Source: a virus. From it: a DNA stretch of 33,522 bases. The position numbers were made by a program, and so were the translations under genes. The stretch lies in IMG/VR virus record IMGVR_UViG_3300010392_000397, positions 1 to 33,522 of that record; one strand, given 5' to 3'. Every line of letters begins with the position of its first letter. Positions within the stretch are counted from its first letter, which is position 1. Shown here in pieces: positions 16,434 through 22,500 of the stretch. A model generated the notes under the pieces. It was not told where the DNA came from. It saw only the letters and a list, made by a program, of their open reading frames with translations, and made no database searches.

Positions 16434-16903
16434 TTAACTCAGAACAGTTCAGAAAGCACGTTGTCAGGCCGGCGCTGAAAATGCTGTCGCCTCACATTCG
16501 TTATTCACCGGCAGCTGAAAACCTGATGATGGGTACTGCCGCACAGGAAAGCCGTTTGGAGTATCTGCACCAGCTTGGCAATGGCCCAGCTGTAGGCTTT
16601 TTTCAGATGGAGCCAGCCACCCACGACGATATTTGGGAACACTACTTGAAATACAAATCAGACACAGCAAGTGCGCTGATGAACATTGCCGGCACTGTCG
16701 GCAATCCGAAAGCAGATCTGATGCACGGCAACCTTTACTACGCGGCTGCTATGTGCAGGGTTCATTATTACCGGCAACCGGCTTCTATACCGAATGCAGA
16801 CGATGTGACAGGTATGGCTGCGTACTGGAAGCAGTATTACAACACGCCTCTTGGCAAAGGCACTGAATCTGAATTCATCCACAACTACGAGCTTGTATCG
16901 TGA
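16430..16903 (+). CDS. Lysin candidate, SLT/lysozyme-like
   Basis: The 157-residue protein uses TTG 16430 (overlapping the previous TGA). No ATG is suitably placed. The core AAQESRLEYLHQLGNGPAVGFFQMEP (read as two parts, residues 37-49 and 50-62) has the goose-lysozyme/SLT layout: a catalytic-type Glu40 in a helix followed by Ser41, then a G-x-FQM segment (56-60). A related phage family with PATHDDIW is commonly annotated as transglycosylase-like. It would cut peptidoglycan glycan strands. No signal peptide is seen, so release would need a holin, which fits its neighbours. It could alternatively be a virion-associated murein hydrolase. Confidence 0.68.
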   Translation: MINSEQFRKHVVRPALKMLSPHIRYSPAAENLMMGTAAQESRLEYLHQLGNGPAVGFFQMEPATHDDIWEHYLKYKSDTASALMNIAGTVGNPKADLMHGNLYYAAAMCRVHYYRQPASIPNADDVTGMAAYWKQYYNTPLGKGTESEFIHNYELVS

Positions 16904-17313
16904 TTGAACAAACCAAACAACGAGTAAAGGATTGGGGCGGTATAGCTGCAGCTGTTGCGGCGATCTGGCTGATCGTTGACAAGATCGAAGTGCCAGACAC
17001 TATTGAGCCGGCTACTGTTGCCGAGGTTCATAACGGCGACTACGCCACCAAGCAGGAAGTGTTAAAGCAGATCGAGCCGCTACAGCAGTCAGCAAGAGCC
17101 GTTGAGCATGATCTTGTGTTGCGTAACATTCCGTGGGCTTTGGCAGAACACAAGAAGCACAAAGACAATAAGCCAAGCGAGTACAGCAAGTCAGAGATTC
17201 ACGACTATCTGTGCGGCAATCAATTCAAGGGCATCGAGGGTGAATACCGTCGATACCAGCGCCTGACCGGTAACAAACACCGAACAGAGGGCAAGAAGTA
17301 TGTCTGCAACTGA
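16900..17313 (+). CDS. Small membrane protein in lysis block
   Basis: The 137-residue protein starts at GTG 16900 (GTGA overlap with the lysin stop). It has one hydrophobic N-terminal helix (residues about 13-26, GGIAAAVAAIWLIVD) and a long polar, basic, helical C-terminal part with two Cys (LCGNQF and KKYVCN). It could be a signal-anchor lysis accessory. No lipobox or Rz-like organisation is seen here, because the spanin pair lies further downstream. The family is not recognised. Confidence 0.62.
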   Translation: MIEQTKQRVKDWGGIAAAVAAIWLIVDKIEVPDTIEPATVAEVHNGDYATKQEVLKQIEPLQQSARAVEHDLVLRNIPWALAEHKKHKDNKPSEYSKSEIHDYLCGNQFKGIEGEYRRYQRLTGNKHRTEGKKYVCN

Positions 17314-17518
17314 CCAACCTAAAGACCTTTGGAAAAATCGCAGACGGTTTGCGTACACATCACTGGTGTTTATGATTGGCTACGCATTGTTAGGGCCGAT
17401 CTGGATAAGTGATGCGTCATACGCTGTTGGTATGCCGGCGGTAGCAGTTTTTAGTACCGGCAACATCATCGTTTATATCGGTGCTGCAGCTTATGAACAT
17501 ACGCGGGGTGTTAAGTGA
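17300..17518 (+). CDS. Putative holin with two transmembrane helices
   Basis: A 72-residue protein starting at ATG 17300 inside the end of the previous gene, with GAGGG about 8 bases upstream. It has a basic N-terminus (WKNRRR) and two hydrophobic helices at residues about 17-36 (FAYTSLVFMIGYALLGPIWI) and 42-63 (AVGMPAVAVFSTGNIIVYIG). The size, the topology and the place between a lysin candidate and spanins fit a small class II-type holin that opens the inner membrane for the lysin. Holins have little sequence conservation, so the call rests on context. Confidence 0.58.
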   Translation: MSATDQPKDLWKNRRRFAYTSLVFMIGYALLGPIWISDASYAVGMPAVAVFSTGNIIVYIGAAAYEHTRGVK

Positions 17519-17895
17519 ATATCTACGCAGTAATAGCCGGGATTCTTTTAGCTGCTGGTGTAGCTCTTTGGTATCAGAACGGCAAGATCGAAAACCTGTC
17601 AGGCGAGCTGGCGGTAGCAGATCAGGCGCTGGTTAATGCTACGGCTACATTAGGTGTTATCACCAATGACCGAGATCAAATTCTTGCAGCGTTTGAGCGG
17701 GAACAAGAACGAAGCAGTGTTATGGCAGAAGTAATGCTGCAATGGTTGAACAGTGCGCAAAAAGCCGCACAACAAATGAGAGAGAATAGTGAAGGTGCAA
17801 ACAACCTTATGTCGGATGATGATTGGTGGTGCGCTTCTGAGCGTATTCCTGATATCGTCATTAACGGGATGCACATGGCGCAGCCGACCGAGTGA
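17515..17895 (+). CDS. Rz: Inner-membrane spanin (Rz-like)
   Basis: The 126-residue protein starts at GTG 17515 (GTGA overlap). It has an N-terminal signal-anchor helix (residues about 3-20, IYAVIAGILLAAGVALWY) and then a periplasmic coiled coil (KIENLSGELAVADQALVNAT to EREQERSSVMAEVMLQWLN). This is the standard i-spanin layout. It would pair with the outer-membrane lipoprotein encoded in the overlapping frame at 17789 and fuse inner and outer membranes at the last lysis step. The length is close to typical Rz. Assigned on topology and on the embedded Rz1-like gene. Confidence 0.75.
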   Translation: MNIYAVIAGILLAAGVALWYQNGKIENLSGELAVADQALVNATATLGVITNDRDQILAAFEREQERSSVMAEVMLQWLNSAQKAAQQMRENSEGANNLMSDDDWWCASERIPDIVINGMHMAQPTE

Positions 17896-18118
17896 GCCGC
17901 AGATCGTCGAAGTTACGGACGTACAACGGGTTCAGATACCCGCCATACTTCTGCAACCATGTCCGATTACGGCTATGCCGGATAAAGGCGCAACTTGGGA
18001 AGACCTACCGCCGGTCATAGCAGAGAAGCACAGCCAGCAGCTATCCTGTAACAGACGCTTCGAGTGCATCCGGCTATGGCAGCGGGATGAAGAACAAAGC
18101 TGCTTTAAGGTCGAGTAG
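17789..18118 (+). CDS. Rz1: Outer-membrane spanin lipoprotein (Rz1-like), overlapping Rz
   Basis: The 109-residue protein is read in a different frame and overlaps Rz by 107 bases. The start GTG 17789 is preceded by AGAGAG. Alternative starts are the double ATG at 17816/17819, which leave a shorter signal. Residues 1-27 form a lipoprotein signal ending in the lipobox LTGC (residues 25-28), with Cys28 as the lipidated residue. The mature part is short and Pro/Gln-rich, with the LLQPCPITAMPDKGATWEDL-type segment often seen in Rz1 proteins. It would sit in the outer membrane and bind Rz across the periplasm. Confidence 0.75.
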   Translation: MKVQTTLCRMMIGGALLSVFLISSLTGCTWRSRPSEPQIVEVTDVQRVQIPAILLQPCPITAMPDKGATWEDLPPVIAEKHSQQLSCNRRFECIRLWQRDEEQSCFKVE

Positions 18119-18120
18119 CT

Positions 18121-18321
18121 GTGAGACAGGCAGACAGCGAGTTTCAGCGCCGCACCCTTCCGCAGTCTCACCACCGACTATTACAAGATGCGCTGAAAAA
18201 ATGGTATCGAAGCCCTGAGCTTGCTAAAGCTGTTAAAAAATGGGAATCGCGGTATTATATCCAGCATGAACAGAGGGTTATGCAATGCTATCAGCAGGAA
18301 TCTCCAAAGCTAAACCATTGA
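18121..18321 (+). CDS. Small basic hypothetical protein
   Basis: A 66-residue frame beginning at GTG 18121, two bases after the Rz1 stop, and overlapping the next gene by 37 bases. It is strongly basic and Gln-rich (RRTLPQSHHRLLQDALKKWY; KAVKKWESRYYIQHEQR), helical by eye, without a membrane segment. No clear Shine-Dalgarno is seen. It is kept because it fills an otherwise empty stretch between two real genes and its composition is protein-like. It may be a translated linker rather than an important gene. Confidence 0.45.
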   Translation: MRQADSEFQRRTLPQSHHRLLQDALKKWYRSPELAKAVKKWESRYYIQHEQRVMQCYQQESPKLNH

Positions 18322-19349
18322 TTGAAAAGACCGTTGAAAAAGCCGGCCTGAATCAACCGTCTTCTGGTGGCGGTAATTCGCCGGCAGATGCTGTTGTAGC
18401 TCGCCATGCTGAGAACAAACAACCGGAACTTACCGGCGAAACCAGTACCGAAGCAAAGCCTGTTCTTTCTGTCTCTACACAATCATCCGGGCTGGGTTCC
18501 ACTACAGGTAACTTCTTCGAGAATAACGGTATTGAATTGCCGTGGCAGAAATCAGCCAAAGAGTCTGAGGAAAACCAAAAAGCCACCCTAGAAGGTATTG
18601 GCGATGTTGGAAACTACGGCGGCGATAACCCTACACAGCCAGCACCGGTTCTTCCTACAGTAACAACCCCACAAACGGAACAAGCCACAGTGACCCCGCA
18701 GCCGCTGCCAGAGCCATCAGCCGGCGAAGAATGGGCGGAAGGTAATCCAGCTTACGACCAAGCCATGACCGAGTTGATCGACAATATGGCTAATGTGCCA
18801 GGTTTCGAGGGTTTCGATGGTAGCGAATCATCAATTCAAGATCTGCTGACACCAGTTCCAAAGCCTGTTGCTTACGAAGTACAAACCGCCATGCAAATGC
18901 TGCCGCAGTCTGTACGACAAAGCGACATGGCTCCGTACTATGAGCAGTCTATTGGTCGCGCAATGATGATGGCTGCATCACGCGGCGCTCAGAACATGAC
19001 ACTTGCTGGTCAGGCTGCATCGCTTGCGACAGCAGACCACTTGAAGACGCTAGACACAATGCGTGAGAACGGTTCTATCGCATACGGTCAGCAATACCTT
19101 GCATCTGTATCACAGCGCCAGAATTCATATTCCGAGGAAGTGCGGGCGATCTACAGCGCAGATGGTCTGAATGCCCAGCAGGAAGAAGCAGCAATCAAGA
19201 TTGCAGCCGACAGGTATCGGGCTGACCTTGATCTTCTGGCTCACCAATACGAAAACTCGCCGTTGTGGGATGATACGTGGTGGCCCGGGCGCGCATCAGC
19301 GCCGAGCGGATATGGGTACGAAGGAACACCGATGGGTGGTGGTGGATAA
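18285..19349 (+). CDS. Probable internal virion / ejection-module protein
   Basis: The 354-residue protein starts at ATG 18285 with GAGGG about 8 bases upstream. The first 150 residues are low-complexity (Pro, Gln, Glu, Gly, Thr). Residues about 175-330 are helical (YEVQTAMQMLPQSVRQSDMA; MMMAASRGAQNMTLAGQAAS; AAIKIAADRYRADLDLLAHQ), and the end is Gly-rich (YGYEGTPMGGGG). It has no transmembrane segment. It opens a five-gene run leading into the giant polyvalent gene, the position of internal core or ejection proteins in podoviruses. The family is not recognised; the role is from context. Confidence 0.65.
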   Translation: MLSAGISKAKPLIEKTVEKAGLNQPSSGGGNSPADAVVARHAENKQPELTGETSTEAKPVLSVSTQSSGLGSTTGNFFENNGIELPWQKSAKESEENQKATLEGIGDVGNYGGDNPTQPAPVLPTVTTPQTEQATVTPQPLPEPSAGEEWAEGNPAYDQAMTELIDNMANVPGFEGFDGSESSIQDLLTPVPKPVAYEVQTAMQMLPQSVRQSDMAPYYEQSIGRAMMMAASRGAQNMTLAGQAASLATADHLKTLDTMRENGSIAYGQQYLASVSQRQNSYSEEVRAIYSADGLNAQQEEAAIKIAADRYRADLDLLAHQYENSPLWDDTWWPGRASAPSGYGYEGTPMGGGG

Positions 19350-19822
19350 TGATTCTAAGAAAAGCAAAAGAAACCGACATCTGGCAGCTTTTTGAAATGC
19401 TGGCTAACGCCAAAGGTGTTAGCCCATACAAAGATATACCAGCAAAGAAAGCGGATATGGTGGCGACCATAAAATATGCTATCGCTAACAAACTGGCTTG
19501 CTGTTTGGTTGTTCAAGGCAAACACAAAATTGAAGGTATTGTTGTAGGGTCTGCAAACCCTCTGTGGTACAACGCCGCCAAAAAGAACGCGACCACAATT
19601 ATTCTCACTGCCGATAACACCAAAGCACAGGCTTTGTTGACAGCGGGCTTTTTGGATTGGGCGTGGTCGCTTCCGTCAGTGTCGGAAGTAACCATAGGCA
19701 CTGCACACGCCTATGCTTACGGAATGCACGATCAGGTGTTTGAGGAAGCCGGTCTACAGGAATGTGCTACGGCTTTCACGATGGTAAGACCAAAACAGGG
19801 TAAGAAATATGGGAATCGGTAA
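19349..19822 (+). CDS. GNAT-like acetyltransferase
   Basis: The 157-residue protein starts at ATG 19349 (TAATG overlap); an upstream in-frame start at 19277 lies inside the previous gene and is rejected. It begins with the standard GNAT opening (ILRKAKETDIWQLFEMLANA), has a central strand pair (CCLVVQGKHKIEGIVVGSAN), and ends in VFEEAGLQECATAFTMVRP, like the last helix and strand of the fold. The canonical acetyl-CoA loop (Q/R-x-x-G-x-G/A) is not evident, so activity is uncertain. GNAT-like proteins are common beside phage structural genes, where their substrate is unknown. Confidence 0.7.
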   Translation: MILRKAKETDIWQLFEMLANAKGVSPYKDIPAKKADMVATIKYAIANKLACCLVVQGKHKIEGIVVGSANPLWYNAAKKNATTIILTADNTKAQALLTAGFLDWAWSLPSVSEVTIGTAHAYAYGMHDQVFEEAGLQECATAFTMVRPKQGKKYGNR

Positions 19823-20654
19823 TTTTGTCAAGCGCGCAGGAAAGAAGGTAGTCGGCACTGTTAAGCGGGCTGTAAAGAAGGTTGGTGATGTCTTTAAGCG
19901 CGTAATCAACAACATTCCTGCCATCGCGAAAATCGCGATCATGGTGGTGGCGGCTTACTTTACCTTCGGGGTGGCGCTCAGTTATTTCCCTGCTGCAAAC
20001 GGTGTGCTGGCATCAATGCCGGGTTTCGGTGCTACCGCCAGCGGTAATGCCGGCATATTCAGCAGCTTCGCTCAGAATCTTGGTGTCGCCGGCAAGGGTA
20101 TTACAGATACCGCGCTCGCAGGAACACAAGCAGCTGCTAGTGCTGGCGCTCAGGTGGCCGCAACCGGTGCAGAAAAGGCGCTTGAAGTTGGTGCAACATC
20201 TTCAGCACAAGGCACTGTTGGTGTTGGTGGTGAGCTTGGTAAACAAGTTGGTGGTCAGCTGGCGAAGAACGCCGGTCAGGAAGTTGTCAAAGCAACCACC
20301 AATCAGGTTGTTAAAGAAGTTGGCAGCAAGGGTGTTATGGAAGCTGTTAAAAGCGCCGGTCAGAAAGTAGCCGGCAGCTGGGGCAATCTCGACACCACAA
20401 GCAAATGGATTGCCGCTTCAACGGGCCTTCAGGTTGCCAGCTCCATGATGGCGAAGTCGCCAGACCCTTATTCACGCGGTACGTTTTATGGCGCGAACAA
20501 GAAAGGGCCGGTCGAAGGTTTCACGGATCACTCGAAGGTTAGTCACGAAGGCGGTAGTCCTTATGGTGGCGACCCTATGCCAGCACTGCCACCGACTATG
20601 GTCGACAATGGTGTTCAGAAGATGGCGAAACCAGAGGTGAATAAGTTTGGATAA
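19809..20654 (+). CDS. Membrane-active internal virion protein candidate
   Basis: The 281-residue protein overlaps the GNAT gene by 14 bases. Residues 5-34 form a strongly basic amphipathic helix (VKRAGKKVVGTVKRAVKKVG), followed by a transmembrane helix at about 37-60 (IPAIAKIAIMVVAAYFTFGV). Residues 75-210 are an Ala/Gly/Val/Gln-rich helical stretch with quasi-repeats (GAQVAATGAEKALEVGATSS; GELGKQVGGQLAKNAGQEVV). The C-terminus is polar. The basic amphipathic helix plus single membrane span suits a protein that inserts into the host membrane during DNA ejection. No family name can be given; the role is inferred. Confidence 0.65.
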   Translation: MGIGNFVKRAGKKVVGTVKRAVKKVGDVFKRVINNIPAIAKIAIMVVAAYFTFGVALSYFPAANGVLASMPGFGATASGNAGIFSSFAQNLGVAGKGITDTALAGTQAAASAGAQVAATGAEKALEVGATSSAQGTVGVGGELGKQVGGQLAKNAGQEVVKATTNQVVKEVGSKGVMEAVKSAGQKVAGSWGNLDTTSKWIAASTGLQVASSMMAKSPDPYSRGTFYGANKKGPVEGFTDHSKVSHEGGSPYGGDPMPALPPTMVDNGVQKMAKPEVNKFG

Positions 20655-21333
20655 TCAGCCACAAGAACTATTGCCAGCGCCATCCGGCAAGTCGCCGGAT
20701 GATCTTCGCCCGACAGGTTTAGCCCCTGGCGAACAGCCAGTTGCGGAAGGCGAAGTAACACCTGAGCAGCAGGAAGTTTACAACCAGCTGGTGTATCAGT
20801 TTGCCAAATACGTTGAAGGCTCTGGTGCAGATCAGGTGCTTCAGTATTTGAATAACCCTGACAATCCTGTGTATGTGAATATCGCCAAAGCTCAGTACAA
20901 CATTGGTGAGCAGATCATCAATAGCGCCGCACAAGCCGGTGCAAACATCGAGGGTGATGAAATCTTCCATGCCGGTGCTGAACAGACAGAAATCCTGATG
21001 GATATGGCTGCTGATGCCGGCATCTTGCCGTTTGAAAAAGACAGCGAGGAATATCAAGAGCAGCTGAAGTTAGCGTTTACCGAATCCCGCAAGATGATGG
21101 GCGAAGATATGCTCAACGGTCAGGACGGTGAGCAGCACATGATGGAAGCCGAAGATATGGCGGCTGTTCACATCAGCAACGAGGCTCAGGCTGGTCAAGT
21201 TCCAGATGGCTTCGAGAAATCAATGCAGGGTATTGGTATGAACCCGAATCTGAACACAACTTCAAAACTAGAAAAAAAACAGCGCCCTGCTAATATGCAA
21301 GCAGCGATTGAACAGGCGGTGAAAAGTGGCTAG
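20647..21333 (+). CDS. Acidic internal virion protein candidate
   Basis: The 228-residue protein starts at TTG 20647, supported by the strong AGAGGTGA ribosome site at 20633-20640 and the lack of a nearby ATG. It overlaps the previous stop by 8 bases. After a Pro-rich first 35 residues it is helical and strongly acidic with many Gln and Met (QLVYQFAKYVEGSGADQVLQ; EEYQEQLKLAFTESRKMMGE). It ends in a short basic helix. There is no membrane span. The family is not recognised; its partner may be the basic protein at 19809. Confidence 0.65.
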   Translation: MDNQPQELLPAPSGKSPDDLRPTGLAPGEQPVAEGEVTPEQQEVYNQLVYQFAKYVEGSGADQVLQYLNNPDNPVYVNIAKAQYNIGEQIINSAAQAGANIEGDEIFHAGAEQTEILMDMAADAGILPFEKDSEEYQEQLKLAFTESRKMMGEDMLNGQDGEQHMMEAEDMAAVHISNEAQAGQVPDGFEKSMQGIGMNPNLNTTSKLEKKQRPANMQAAIEQAVKSG

Positions 21334-22477
21334 AGATCCGAACAGGTGGTCTGATGCGTTAGGCGCGCTGGCTGATGGCGGCAGCAAAATGGTTGCGCAA
21401 TCAATGCGTAGCGATGAAAGCGAGAGGGATCGCCAGTGGCGTGAGCGTCAGGCTGATCTGGAAAACACCCGCGCTGAAAACCGTATGCGGCTCAAGGCTA
21501 CTCTTGATGCTGATGCGTTGCTTGCGGCTGAAGACCGTAAAAACGCAGAGTGGGAACGCCGGTTCGCAAAAGAACAGGCGGAGGCAGACCGCCGGCTGGA
21601 TAAGCAGCTTGCAATCGAAGACAAGAGGTTGGCTCGCAGTGACTCGAAAGAAGACAACGACATCATGTTTAGGGCCGAACAAGCCACAAACAAGATGCTT
21701 GCCGATGTTCGTAGTAAATACGACGAGCTGCTAGAGCCTACGCCGCAACAGACAGCATCATTCAAATCAGATTACTCTCGAATCGCGTTGGCTCTGTATC
21801 GTCGTGGTGTTCGTGAAGGCTGGTCTGGATACGACAACACAGCCGAAGGTGCTGCCACAATCCTGCAACCATATTCATTCGGTGAGCCGAAGTTCTTGAA
21901 CGCTATGGTTGCTGAAGCTGGCATTTTGACCGGGCTGACACCGCCGCCACAAATGGGTGGTAAGAAAGGTGGCGGTAAGAAAGGTGGCGGTCAGGAAACC
22001 AAAGAAGAACATCTGGCTTCCGGTAAAGAATGGAAAACCATTCTCGATCAGGAGCAGGAAACCGGCAAGCCATATATGACTGATGCTGGTGAAGAACCAG
22101 CACCGGTTCTGTCGACCACAAAACAGCCGAATGTTTCAGAACCAGGTATCGACCCTTCACAATCTGCAGCACAGGAAGTAATGCCAGCAGAAGAAGGCAG
22201 AACTATTGGAAACTCGCCTATTGGAATGATTGGCGGCGCGTTAATGGATAACGTGCTTCAGCCGATGCGAGACTACAGGCAAAAAAATCTCGACGCTGGA
22301 AGACAGCGCCTTGCAGACAAAGAAAAGAACGCACTAGGTGCGCGTCTTTCAAAAGCTGCGGATTCTTTATTCGGGCTGGAAGACACTCCCGAAAAACAAC
22401 GGTGGATACAGGAACAGAGCCAAATCGGTGTTGCTAAACCTAGCGCATCCGGCGTGGCACAACCAGCAATACCCTGA
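21326..22477 (+). CDS. Coiled-coil internal virion protein candidate
   Basis: The 383-residue protein starts at GTG 21326, overlapping the previous gene by 8 bases. Residues about 28-125 form a long, highly charged helix or coiled coil (RDRQWRERQADLENTRAENR; WERRFAKEQAEADRRLDKQL). Next come a helical domain (130-210), a Gly-Lys repeat linker (GGKKGGGKKGGG, about 211-222), and a disordered Pro/Glu/Ser-rich tail with one short hydrophobic patch (GNSPIGMIGGALMDNVLQP). It precedes the giant gene by 23 bases. Architecture and position suggest an internal core or ejectosome scaffold. No family identified. Confidence 0.65.
   Translation: MARDPNRWSDALGALADGGSKMVAQSMRSDESERDRQWRERQADLENTRAENRMRLKATLDADALLAAEDRKNAEWERRFAKEQAEADRRLDKQLAIEDKRLARSDSKEDNDIMFRAEQATNKMLADVRSKYDELLEPTPQQTASFKSDYSRIALALYRRGVREGWSGYDNTAEGAATILQPYSFGEPKFLNAMVAEAGILTGLTPPPQMGGKKGGGKKGGGQETKEEHLASGKEWKTILDQEQETGKPYMTDAGEEPAPVLSTTKQPNVSEPGIDPSQSAAQEVMPAEEGRTIGNSPIGMIGGALMDNVLQPMRDYRQKNLDAGRQRLADKEKNALGARLSKAADSLFGLEDTPEKQRWIQEQSQIGVAKPSASGVAQPAIP
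21956..21992 (+). repeat. Gly-Lys coding tandem repeat
   Basis: GGTGGTAAGAAA, GGTGGCGGTAAGAAA and GGTGGCGGTCAG follow in tandem and encode GGKK/GGGKK/GGGQ, a flexible basic linker within the coiled-coil protein. Confidence 0.8.
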
Positions 22478-22500
22478 GAAGGGAACAATAAGGAAGTGCT

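Noticed and set aside
19277-19348. Upstream start for the GNAT-like gene
   Set aside because: It lies inside the previous coding region; ATG 19349 gives the standard GNAT opening and a TAATG coupling like that of neighbouring genes.
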